Shown: piece by piece, positions 26,885 through 35,027 of the stretch
Layout of the letters: every line of letters starts with the position of its first letter
Numbering within the stretch: position 1 is the first letter of the stretch
Translations under genes and position numbers: made by a program
NCBI GenBank assembly: GCA_963677085.2
Contig: CAXXFH010000003.1
Span: forward strand, 186,001-250,000
Direction of reading: 5' to 3'
Length of the DNA: 64,000 nucleotides
Source: G963677085 sp963677085
GTDB lineage: Bacteria; Planctomycetota; Planctomycetia; Pirellulales; Thermoguttaceae
Notes under the pieces: model-generated
Told to the model about the DNA's origin: nothing
Seen by the model: the letters and a program-made list of their open reading frames with translations, nothing else
The model's database searches: none

Positions 26885-28117
26885 ATGCAAGAGGTTCTCC
26901 GCTCACTCGTATTGTCCACGGCGATCCTGTCAGGCCTCGCGGCATTCGGCGACGACTCTGCCCCGTTTCTGGCCCCGTTTCTGGCCCCGTGGCCGGACGA
27001 CGTGCCGTATCCGACGCCGGCGGAAATCTGTTTCCCGGACGGAATTTACCATAGCATTGTCCACGACTGCGACACCGACCCGGCGTACAAGTTCCTGCAC
27101 GAAACGGCCATCGGTGTGCTCGACGACGAATTGTTCGCGGCATGGTATCACAATCCCAAGCACGAACTGCATGGCAAGACGTTCCAGCGGTTCCGAACGT
27201 CGAAGGATGGCGGCAAGACGTGGTCGGATCATGCGGTCTTGATGGATCGCGACAACGACAAGGGGCTCATGTACGTTGGCGTCCAGTTTTTGACGCTCGA
27301 CGGGACGCTCTACGCGTTCACGAATCAGGAACACGGAACGGAACGGCCCGTCGACTGCATCCTTTTGTCGTGGGACAAGGCCAACCGGAAATGGGTCGAG
27401 CACGGGCCTGTCGCCGAACGGTTTCTGGCCATGCAGCAGCCGATGCTGATGGACAACGGCAATTTCGTGATATCCGGCAGCTACGCGGCCCGGCCCGGGC
27501 AGGTAAACGCAACCGTGCCTGTTGTCTATATCAGCCAGGGCAAAGATGTCGAAAAGCCATGGCGGCGCGTTCTGCTCGATACGGCCAAACGTGTCAACGT
27601 GTTTGCCGAGACTGCGGTCGTCGTCGACGGCAAGAACCTGCTGGCCGTCACGCGATTGGAAAAGAACCCGTTTCCGAACTTCTACGAATCGAACGATTTC
27701 GGGGAGTCGTGGCGCAAGATCGAGAACAAGACCTTCGCCGCGAGCCATTCGAAGTTCGCCGCCGGGACGCTCAGCACAGGCTACCGCTACATCATCTACA
27801 ACTTGCCACGTTTCAAACGCAACGACGACGGCAACATTCTTACCGAAGGGATGAACCGCGGACGGCACACGCTGGTCATCGCGGTGGCCAAACCGGGCGA
27901 AAAAACGTTCTCGCGCATCTGGAAAATCAGCGACGTCACCCAATCGACCGCTCAGAAGGCATCGCATTATCCGTGCGCGGTCGAGCATGAGGGCATGCTC
28001 TACGTTACGTATACGGGCGGGCACAAGTTGCGCAACTGCGGGTTCACGGCCATTCCCGTCGCGTCGCTGTCGAAAGAATCACCGAAGGAGATACTGGCGA
28101 GCAAAGATTCTCGATGA
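26885..28117 (+). CDS. Sialidase-like (BNR/Asp-box beta-propeller) exported protein
   Basis: 410 residues from the ATG at 26885, which has GGAAGGAAAG upstream; the open frame to 26813 has no such signal. A leader (MQEVLRSLVLSTAILSG) precedes a beta-propeller with two Asp boxes, SKDGGKTW (106-113) and SNDFGESW (269-276). The superfamily includes exo-alpha-sialidases and rhamnogalacturonan or ulvan lyases, so 'sialidase' names the fold. A full set of three catalytic arginines could not be assigned with certainty. A 12-bp tandem duplication near the start gives the peptide APFLAPFLAP. A DUF1559 gene begins 33 bp downstream, indicating an operon. Confidence 0.8.
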   Translation: MQEVLRSLVLSTAILSGLAAFGDDSAPFLAPFLAPWPDDVPYPTPAEICFPDGIYHSIVHDCDTDPAYKFLHETAIGVLDDELFAAWYHNPKHELHGKTFQRFRTSKDGGKTWSDHAVLMDRDNDKGLMYVGVQFLTLDGTLYAFTNQEHGTERPVDCILLSWDKANRKWVEHGPVAERFLAMQQPMLMDNGNFVISGSYAARPGQVNATVPVVYISQGKDVEKPWRRVLLDTAKRVNVFAETAVVVDGKNLLAVTRLEKNPFPNFYESNDFGESWRKIENKTFAASHSKFAAGTLSTGYRYIIYNLPRFKRNDDGNILTEGMNRGRHTLVIAVAKPGEKTFSRIWKISDVTQSTAQKASHYPCAVEHEGMLYVTYTGGHKLRNCGFTAIPVASLSKESPKEILASKDSR

Positions 28118-28150
28118 AACAGGCAAACGCCTTGAAGGAGAGCGACGAGC

Positions 28151-29023
28151 ATGATTCGGCGCCGGTTCACTGGTTTTACCCTCGTGGAACTCCTGGTCGT
28201 CATCGCGATCATCGGCATCCTGATCGCACTTTTGCTGCCGGCGGTTCAGTCGGCGCGATCGGCCGCACGGCTGGCCCAAAACGCGAACAACCTGAAACAA
28301 ATCGGCTTAGCCGTGCAGTTGTACGAGCAACACTGGCGTGGCTTCCCACCCACGCGGTTCAGAGCCGACCAATACTCGGTCTCGTGGGCATTTCGCCTGT
28401 TGCCTTATCTAGAGTTGAGCAACGTCTACGACTCGCACGACTACACCAAGAAGTGCTACGATCCGGTGAATGAGAACTCGATGCGGGTTGGGATCTCGAT
28501 ATTCGTCAATCCCAGCCGCCGCGGCACAGAGCCGAAGTGCCGATTCGACGACGGAAACGACATCGGCGTGGACGTTTATGGCACGTGCCTCGACTATGCG
28601 TGCAGTCGCGGTTGGTACAATCCCAGCGCCGGGTGTGGTACGGGCGGGATTTATGGGATGAAGTTCACCCCAAAGTGTTCAGGCCCGTTTGTCTACCAAT
28701 ACAGCGTTTCGCCGGCCCAGGTCAGCGACGGGCTGAGCACGACCATCGCGGTGGGCGATCGGTGGTCGGGCAAGAACGTGCCCGTCTTTCAAGGCACCTG
28801 TGGCGACTGGCCGGCGGGATTCGAGGCGGGTGCAGAACTCCATTTCCCCTCAGGACCCGACGATGCCACCTGGAGCATGTTCGGAAGTGCCGACGGCCGC
28901 ATGGCCCAATTCGTCTTCCTCGACGGCCACGTTCAAAGCATCAATTATTCCATCTCCAACAGTGTGCTGAAGGCGCTTTGCGTCGTCGGAGACGGAATGG
29001 CAATCCCGGGCAACGCTTACTAG
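28151..29023 (+). CDS. DUF1559 protein with type IV pilin/pseudopilin N-terminus
   Basis: 290 residues. MIRRRFTGFTLVELLVVIAI is the prepilin leader with cleavage after the first Gly of GFTLVE; LLPAVQSARSAARLAQNANN and the C-terminal FVFLDGHVQSINYSIS are DUF1559 hallmarks. A cysteine-rich middle (about six cysteines between residues 95 and 175) is less usual. AAGGAG precedes the ATG. Located directly behind the sialidase-like gene and 184 bp before a small lipoprotein gene, it belongs to this glycan-related operon. Confidence 0.9.
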   Translation: MIRRRFTGFTLVELLVVIAIIGILIALLLPAVQSARSAARLAQNANNLKQIGLAVQLYEQHWRGFPPTRFRADQYSVSWAFRLLPYLELSNVYDSHDYTKKCYDPVNENSMRVGISIFVNPSRRGTEPKCRFDDGNDIGVDVYGTCLDYACSRGWYNPSAGCGTGGIYGMKFTPKCSGPFVYQYSVSPAQVSDGLSTTIAVGDRWSGKNVPVFQGTCGDWPAGFEAGAELHFPSGPDDATWSMFGSADGRMAQFVFLDGHVQSINYSISNSVLKALCVVGDGMAIPGNAY

Positions 29024-29095
29024 GGGCGGTTCCAAAACCCGGTTTCGGGTCCGTATATCCGCCGAACGACTTCGATACCCGTTTTGAAACGGCTT

Positions 29096-29200
29096 CTATT
29101 GGCGCTTGCATGGCTAATGAGCCGAAGGCGACCAACGGGAGCCTGGATGTCCAGGTATTCGGTTTCCTGAAGCGATCATTTTCAATGCAAACATCAATAA
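29096..29200. repeat. MITE-like ~105-bp inverted-repeat element, copy 4
   Basis: Begins CTATTGGCGCTTGCATGGC and ends ATTTTCAATGCAAACATCAATAA; the ends are imperfect inverted repeats. The core GGCGACCAACGGGAGCC is shared with the other copies. It stops 7 bp before the ATG of the lipoprotein gene, so it forms nearly all of that gene's untranslated leader. Confidence 0.75.
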
Positions 29201-29207
29201 ACGAACC

Positions 29208-29654
29208 ATGCATTCGAAATTCCACCTCGGTAACGTCCCGCGTCGTATTGCGTCGGTAGTCGCGGTTTTGCTCCTCGCAACCGGTTGCCAACAAAATGCG
29301 GAAAACACCCATCCGGTTTACGGCAAAGTAACGGTCGACGGCCAATCGCTACCGGGCGGCACGGTCTTGTTCGAGTCGATTTCGTCGGGCGCAACCGGCC
29401 GCCATCATACGGCCCGAGGCCGCATCGATGGCGACGGCAACTACCGTCTGACAACATTCGACGAGGATGACGGCGCCATCGAAGGCCGCCATCGAGTGGC
29501 CGTTCTTCCCACCCAAAACATCGGTGACTCGGCCCAATTGAATAGCCAATCACAGATTCCGGGCCGGTATACTTCGATCGAGACCTCGCTGCTGCACTTT
29601 GACGTTGTCGCGGGAAACAACGAAATCGATATTGCGTTGACCACGGGAAAATGA
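29208..29654 (+). CDS. Small lipoprotein with transthyretin-like/carboxypeptidase-regulatory fold
   Basis: 148 residues. Lipoprotein signal with lipobox LATGC at 23-27 (lipidated Cys27). The mature part, HPVYGKVTVDGQSLPGGTV and GRIDGDGNYRLTTF, is the short Ig/transthyretin-like module found in hundreds of small planctomycete lipoproteins, usually beside DUF1559 genes, as here. Role unknown. No Shine-Dalgarno is visible because a repeat element occupies the leader. It converges on a regulator with an 11-bp gap. Confidence 0.82.
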   Translation: MHSKFHLGNVPRRIASVVAVLLLATGCQQNAENTHPVYGKVTVDGQSLPGGTVLFESISSGATGRHHTARGRIDGDGNYRLTTFDEDDGAIEGRHRVAVLPTQNIGDSAQLNSQSQIPGRYTSIETSLLHFDVVAGNNEIDIALTTGK

Positions 29655-29665
29655 ATCGGTTCCCA

Positions 29666-30808
29666 TCATCCCCGGAACTGGTTGCGGTATTCGATAGGCC
29701 AGCACCCCAGGTGGCGATGGAATGCCCGACTGAACGAAGATGCCGACCCGAAACCGCATGCCTTGGCGATCGCTCCGACCGTCTCCAGGCCTTCGGAAAG
29801 CAATTCGCAAGCGTGTTGCATGCGCACAGTAGTGAGTTCTTCGTGAACCGATCGTCCGAGGGCTTCGGTGAAACGGCGGTCAAGTGTTCGCCGTGATACG
29901 CCAACCGCCCGAGCGACATGCCCTACGCCGATGGCGTCGCCCGCATGTTCGCGGACATATCGAGCGGCCGACTCGACCACGCTGTCCTGAACGGCCAACA
30001 GGGCCGTCGAACCGCGCATCGTAACCCCCGACGGCGCGAGCCAACGCTTCGGTTCGTCAATCGCCTTGCCGTGAATCATTTGGTCGAGGATCTCCGCTGC
30101 CTCGAAGCCCATACGCTCGGCCGGTACGTTGATGCTGGAGAGCGACGGCCAAGTGAGTTTCGAGACCAGGTCATCGTTGCCGATTCCTAACACGGCCACG
30201 GAATTGGGGACGGACAACCCCGCCCAGCGACACGCCGTCAGCACGCGCTCAGCCAGCTTGTCGTCGAAGCTCAGCACCCCGACCGGTTTCGGCAGAGACT
30301 CGAGCCAGCGAATCAAGGGACGTATCCGCGACTCGCCTTCGGCAATGCGCTGCGAAAATGCCGCGGGCACGAAACCGCGTGGCTTGAGATGGCGAGCAAA
30401 GCACGCCTGACGGTCGACCGACACCCGCTTGCCACGCACCCCCACGTAGCCGAAACTTCGCAGGCCAAGGCCCGCAAGACGTTCTGCCGCCAGCCGGCCA
30501 ACTTCTTCGTTGTTCAGCGAGACGAACGATTCGACATCCACGTCGGATCGGGCCGTATCGACCAACGGCACGGCCATTTGAAGAGCCGCTTCGACCAGGG
30601 AGCCCTCGGCAATGTACGTGATGATCCCGTGGGGCCGCAGCCCCAGGACCTCTTGGGCGGCATCGCGGCCACTTTGTCGGACGAGCATCATCCGCCACCC
30701 GTTGCGCTGCCCATACTGAGCCACACCATGTAGCCGGCGGCGCCCGGCACCGTCACGCGTGTCGATACAAACGGCGACGGCGACCGGCTGCGGTATCTTG
30801 CTCCCCAT
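29666..30808 (-). CDS. XylR-like AraC-family transcriptional regulator
   Basis: 380 residues. Sensor half: VAVCIDTRDGAGRRRLHGVA, VSLNNEEVGRLAAERLAGLG, VGVLSFDDKLAERVLTACRWAG-like segment and VLGIGNDDLVSKLTWPSLSSI. AraC half: VSRRTLDRRFTEALGRSVHEE, MQHACELLSEGLETVGAIAKA, GFGSASSFSRAFHRHLG and CWPIEYRNQF. Third complete paralogue in the window. It diverges from a PEP-CTERM gene at 31052 (243-bp gap) and may control it together with the glycosidase - MFS - dehydratase - SDR genes beyond. Confidence 0.9.
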   Translation of the reverse strand: MGSKIPQPVAVAVCIDTRDGAGRRRLHGVAQYGQRNGWRMMLVRQSGRDAAQEVLGLRPHGIITYIAEGSLVEAALQMAVPLVDTARSDVDVESFVSLNNEEVGRLAAERLAGLGLRSFGYVGVRGKRVSVDRQACFARHLKPRGFVPAAFSQRIAEGESRIRPLIRWLESLPKPVGVLSFDDKLAERVLTACRWAGLSVPNSVAVLGIGNDDLVSKLTWPSLSSINVPAERMGFEAAEILDQMIHGKAIDEPKRWLAPSGVTMRGSTALLAVQDSVVESAARYVREHAGDAIGVGHVARAVGVSRRTLDRRFTEALGRSVHEELTTVRMQHACELLSEGLETVGAIAKACGFGSASSFSRAFHRHLGCWPIEYRNQFRG

Positions 30809-31051
30809 AGTCGTTATCCGAGAGAGTGGATCGATTGGCCAGATGTGTCATGGAAATGTCATTATAAGTCATTGCGAGAGGGCTTTGCCAGCCCTTATAC
30901 TCAATTAAATGAAAAGGGGGGATGCGTTTACGCGGTTGCAGACGGCATCCGACGGAAGCCCACCTCCAAGAGACCCATTCGTGGCCAACCGTTAGATCAA
31001 AATACCAACATCAACAACACTCTCCTCATGCAACGGAAAAGGAATGACGCC

Positions 31052-31915
31052 ATGAAAACAATTTCATGCTTTGTTGGTGCATCGGTGGTTTTTGCCATCC
31101 TGGACCTAGCTATTCCACATCAGGCCGTGGCAACGGTGATGGACTATCACGATTTCGTCCAGAGCTACGGCGACACCCTCGTGCAATACGACTTCGACGG
31201 CAGCACTGAGGTCGAACGACGCGAGGACAAGAAGGGCTCAAATGACTTGGTCCAAAAGACCACCACCTCTTACGACTTGAACGGTTTCGATAGCAGCAGC
31301 CAAGCCGTTGAGGGAGGGTTCTTCACGACCAGCGCCATCGGCCTGCCGACGACCGTATCGTTTGAAGCCATCATCAAGCCGGAGGCGGTCACATCAGGAC
31401 ATTATCTGGCTGGAGCGTACAGCGGCAATGACGACCGAAGCTATTTCGGCGTGCAGGACAACTACGGCACCGATACGGATAGGCTGTTCGCCGCCGTCGG
31501 CACCAGCTATGGCAATAGCGCCGACATCGTGTCGCCCTACGACGCGGGCGATTGGTACTACTTCGCCGTGACCATGTCGTACGACTCCGGCTCGAATGCG
31601 ACGACCATGAACACCTACGTGGCCAACCTAAGCGACGGCGCGACGAGTCTTGTGCATACCTCGACAAATGTCGTAAAGGCTGGAACGTTCCAAACTTCGA
31701 TCGCCCATGGAATCGGCTTGCTCAACCACGCAGGAAGTGCAAGTTCATCATTCGTGGGAACAATCGACGAAATCTCGTTCTACAGCGGCGTAAAGGATCA
31801 GGATTTCTTCCAGGCAAACCTCGACCGAATCGCAACCGTTCCGGAGCCGTCGTCTTTGTTGCTCGCCTTGCTGGCATTGGGCGGCCTCGGCATCGTCATT
31901 CGCTCGCGCCGGTGA
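31052..31915 (+). CDS. PEP-CTERM protein with LamG-like domain
   Basis: 287 residues. A leader MKTISCFVGASVVFAILDL is followed by a LamG-like jelly roll (VSFEAIIKPEAVTSGHYL, WYYFAVTMSYDSG, GTIDEISFYSGVKDQDFFQAN) and the tag VPEPSSLLLALLALGGLGI with a basic end. The frame extends upstream to 30845 without start signals; AAAAGGAA before the ATG at 31052 identifies the start. It is first on the plus strand beside a divergent regulator and lies 159 bp before the glycosidase gene. Confidence 0.84.
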   Translation: MKTISCFVGASVVFAILDLAIPHQAVATVMDYHDFVQSYGDTLVQYDFDGSTEVERREDKKGSNDLVQKTTTSYDLNGFDSSSQAVEGGFFTTSAIGLPTTVSFEAIIKPEAVTSGHYLAGAYSGNDDRSYFGVQDNYGTDTDRLFAAVGTSYGNSADIVSPYDAGDWYYFAVTMSYDSGSNATTMNTYVANLSDGATSLVHTSTNVVKAGTFQTSIAHGIGLLNHAGSASSSFVGTIDEISFYSGVKDQDFFQANLDRIATVPEPSSLLLALLALGGLGIVIRSRR

Positions 31916-32074
31916 GATACCGCATTTAGGCTATGCTTCAGCATGGCAGTGGCCCGCGGCCACAGTCTATTCGTGCTATCGCGCCCTTACGACAAAGTCG
32001 CTTCTTTTGGTCGCCAACTTTCACAGCGCCGGCTTGATCCTGACAACGAAAGACGAAGAGAAAGGATAAATACG

Positions 32075-33526
32075 ATGTGTAGGTCGGTATTTTTCGCCGT
32101 GGGCTTAATGACATGCGCCTTGGTAGCAAACGGTCAGATGCTGGACCAAACGCCGACGCGTGTACAGACGGCACTCGACCCGGGCATGACGAGGATCGGA
32201 ACTCTGAAACCCAAGAGTGTCGACGAGATCGCCACTTCGATGTGGTCGTTGGGCTGCGAGACACTCGACCGCGATCTGGCCGACTGGGACGCCTACAAAT
32301 CCTACCTTAAGCCGCTGGGTATCCGCCGTATCCGCCTGCAAGGTGGCTGGGGTCGCACCGAAAAGCAAAAAGGTGTCTATGACTTCGCTTGGCTCGACCG
32401 CATCGTCGACGACGCCCATGCCCGAGGCCTGACCGTTTGCCTGGAAACCTCTTACGGCAACAAGCTCTACGAAAAGACCGCTGCGCTCGGCCCCGGCGGC
32501 CTGCTGCCGGCGGGCGACGAAACGCTGGCCGCCTGGGATAAATGGGTTGAGGCCATGGCCCGCCACTATTCGGCCAAGGGCGTCAAACAATGGATGATGT
32601 ACAACGAGCCCAACCTGCGCAAAGGTAACGCCGTCGATACGGTTGCGGCCTTCAACATCCGCACGGCGGAGATTATCAAACGGATTGATCCGGAAGCCAA
32701 GATCGGAGGACTGGTTTCCGCTGGAGCAAACACGGGACTGATCGATGGTTTCCTGAGCCAGCTTCAAGCACAGGGCAAGCTTGACCTGTTTCATTGGGTG
32801 GTTTATCACGCGTACGGCGCGAATCCCGACTCGATCTATCCCGCTGTCGACAAAATCTGGACGATTACCCGAAAGTACTCGCCCAATCTGCGACTCTGGC
32901 AGGGCGAGGCGGGCTGCGCTTCCGAAGAAGTTCAGTATGCTCTAAAGGGAATCGATTGGACCGAGCTTTCTCACGCCAAGTGGAACGCTCGCCGGATGCT
33001 GGGCGATTTGGGCCACGACGTCGAGTCGGCCGTGTTCACCATCTCCGATCTCAGTTACCACAAGAATTTCATCTCGCGCTATGGCCTTCTGAAGACCAAC
33101 CCGGACAATTCCATCATCAAGGTGAAAACGGCCTACTATGTGGTCCAAAACGTGGTCTCCGTGTTCAACGACGCCGTCGAACGGATTCCCGACTACGACC
33201 TCAACGTTCAATGTGAAAAGAAACTGAGCTGGTACGCGTTTCGCGACAAAAAGACGGGCCTCGACTTGCTCACTTTCTGGAACGGCACGGCCGTGCCCAA
33301 GAACACATGCGAAGTAATTCACGCACACTTCGTTGTGCAAAACGGCAAATTCAAGGAGCCGGTTTGGGTCGACATGATCACCGGCAACATCTACGCTATT
33401 CCAGAAAGTCAGATCTCCGTCGACGGCAACACGTATACCTTTAAGGACATTCCGGTCTACGACGGCCCTGCACTCATCACCGACAAGAGTCTGCTATCGT
33501 TCGTGCCCGCGAGGGAGAAGAAATGA
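32075..33526 (+). CDS. Clan GH-A glycoside hydrolase (GH39/GH5-like)
   Basis: Secreted TIM-barrel glycosidase, 483 residues. Leader MCRSVFFAVGLMTCALVANG. Acid/base Glu178 lies in MMYNEPN (the Asn-Glu pair of clan A) and nucleophile Glu278 in LWQGEAGC. GIRRIRLQGGWGRTE and YDFAWLDRIVDDAHARG are typical of the barrel's first strands. A C-terminal beta-sandwich follows. Substrate specificity cannot be read. AAAGGA before the ATG at 32075 sets the start; the longer frame to 31943 is not supported. A long hairpin (33548-33581) follows the stop, then the MFS gene. Confidence 0.83.
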   Translation: MCRSVFFAVGLMTCALVANGQMLDQTPTRVQTALDPGMTRIGTLKPKSVDEIATSMWSLGCETLDRDLADWDAYKSYLKPLGIRRIRLQGGWGRTEKQKGVYDFAWLDRIVDDAHARGLTVCLETSYGNKLYEKTAALGPGGLLPAGDETLAAWDKWVEAMARHYSAKGVKQWMMYNEPNLRKGNAVDTVAAFNIRTAEIIKRIDPEAKIGGLVSAGANTGLIDGFLSQLQAQGKLDLFHWVVYHAYGANPDSIYPAVDKIWTITRKYSPNLRLWQGEAGCASEEVQYALKGIDWTELSHAKWNARRMLGDLGHDVESAVFTISDLSYHKNFISRYGLLKTNPDNSIIKVKTAYYVVQNVVSVFNDAVERIPDYDLNVQCEKKLSWYAFRDKKTGLDLLTFWNGTAVPKNTCEVIHAHFVVQNGKFKEPVWVDMITGNIYAIPESQISVDGNTYTFKDIPVYDGPALITDKSLLSFVPAREKK

Positions 33527-33547
33527 ACCACCGAGGAACATAGACTT

Positions 33548-33633
33548 CATTCGGTCCCAAGCTCCGGCTTGGGACCGAATGTTTTCGAAGCTTTGCTTCG
33601 CTGAAGGTAGGTTCCCAAGCTGGAGCTTGGGAA
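33548..33633. repeat. Two strong palindromes between glycosidase and MFS genes
   Basis: 33548-33581 is a perfect hairpin with 15-bp arms CATTCGGTCCCAAGC / GCTTGGGACCGAATG, a 4-nt loop and TTTT after it, a reasonable intrinsic terminator for the glycosidase gene. 33612-33633 is a second perfect hairpin, TTCCCAAGCT / AGCTTGGGAA. Both share the CCCAAGCT core, so they are probably members of one dispersed palindromic family that also works as a terminator or attenuator. Confidence 0.65.
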
Positions 33634-33741
33634 TCCGGAAAGAACCTCCTCTTCTCAGTGTCCTCCGTGACTCCGTGGTGAAACTGTTTGTGAGAAATCC
33701 AGGTTCATGAACCGGCCCGGTGACCTCAGGAGAAAACGATC

Positions 33742-35004
33742 GTGTCGTATCGCGGCTACAAATGGGAACTGCTGGGCCTGCTGTGCTTGGCGTTTTTTTT
33801 CCACCAGGGCGACCGGGCCATTTTCGGAGTGGTTCTTCCTCAAATCCAAGCGGAACTGAAGCTTAGCGACTCGGAACTCGGCTTCGTTGGCAGCGTAATG
33901 TTTTTCACCCTGGCCGTCCTGATGCCTATTGCCGGGTACTTAGGCGACATGCTCCGTAAAAAATGGGTGATTACCGGGGCACTGGTCTTCTGGAGTACGT
34001 CGACGCTGTTTACGGGCCTCAGCCGAGGAATCGTTAGCCTCACGATGCTCCGCAGTGTGGCCACTGCAGGCGGAGAATCGTTCTACGCCCCGGCCGCCTA
34101 CGCCCTGTTGGCGAAGTTCCACCAAAAAACCCGCGCTCTGGCGATGTCGATCCATCAGGCCGCGCTTTACCTGGGCGTGATGGTCAGTGGATTTCTCGGC
34201 GGATACATCGCCCAACACTGGGGATGGCGGTCGGCCTTTTACGTTTTTGGAATCGTAGGCATCTTGCTTGGCGTGGTCTTCGTTTTTCGACTCAAAGACG
34301 ACGGAGCAAGGGAGACCACCGCCGCCGGTCCGCGCAAATGGGAAAACCCACTGAATAATCTGGCCATCCTGTTCCGAAAACCTACGGCCCTGCTGTTAAC
34401 CACCGGCTTTACGGCGATCGTCTTCGTCAACAATGCCTATGTCGTTTGGGCACCAGAGTTTTTGCGAGAGAAGTTCAATCTCTCGCTGACCGAAGCCGGT
34501 GGATACTCGATGTTTTACCACCATATCACGGCCCTATTCGGCGTATTGATCGGTGGAACCCTCTCCGACGCCTGGGTGAAACGGCGTCCCGGGGCACGGA
34601 TGACCATGCAAACGACCGCCATGCTACTTGGGGCTCCGGCCATCGCCTACATGGGGTTGGCCCACTCGCAGGTGGCAGTCTACGCGGCCATGGCCCTGTT
34701 CGGGTTGTTTCGCGGACTCTACGAATCGAACACCCATGCCTCGTTGTTCGACGTAATCGAGCCGGAATTCCGCGGCTCGGCCGTGGGGGTCATGACCATG
34801 CTTGCGTTCCTCGCCGGCTCCGTTTCGCCCCTGCTGATGGGCGTCATGCGCGAACACATAGAGCCGGGCAAGGGGCTCTCCTTCGCCTTTGCGAGCTACG
34901 CCCTGGCCTATGTAATCGGCGGGTTGGCCGTGGCAGCCGCCTTGGCCTTTTTCTTCCAAAGAGACCGAATCATTGAGACACCCACGCCAGAAACCGACAC
35001 CTGA
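33742..35004 (+). CDS. MFS transporter, hexuronate/anion:cation symporter type
   Basis: 420 residues, about 12 transmembrane helices. YRGYKWELLGLLCLAFFFHQGDR, then LADMLRKKW-like GYLGDMLRKKWVITGAL, the loop 2-3 MFS signature, and FRGLYESNTHASLFDVIEPE are typical of sugar-acid MFS carriers. It starts at GTG 33742, preceded by AGGAG. It lies 24 bp before the galactonate-dehydratase-like gene, so it probably imports the sugar or sugar acid that this enzyme and the SDR process. Confidence 0.87.
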   Translation: MSYRGYKWELLGLLCLAFFFHQGDRAIFGVVLPQIQAELKLSDSELGFVGSVMFFTLAVLMPIAGYLGDMLRKKWVITGALVFWSTSTLFTGLSRGIVSLTMLRSVATAGGESFYAPAAYALLAKFHQKTRALAMSIHQAALYLGVMVSGFLGGYIAQHWGWRSAFYVFGIVGILLGVVFVFRLKDDGARETTAAGPRKWENPLNNLAILFRKPTALLLTTGFTAIVFVNNAYVVWAPEFLREKFNLSLTEAGGYSMFYHHITALFGVLIGGTLSDAWVKRRPGARMTMQTTAMLLGAPAIAYMGLAHSQVAVYAAMALFGLFRGLYESNTHASLFDVIEPEFRGSAVGVMTMLAFLAGSVSPLLMGVMREHIEPGKGLSFAFASYALAYVIGGLAVAAALAFFFQRDRIIETPTPETDT

Positions 35005-35027
35005 GACAATCTACAAGAAGCCAGCCA

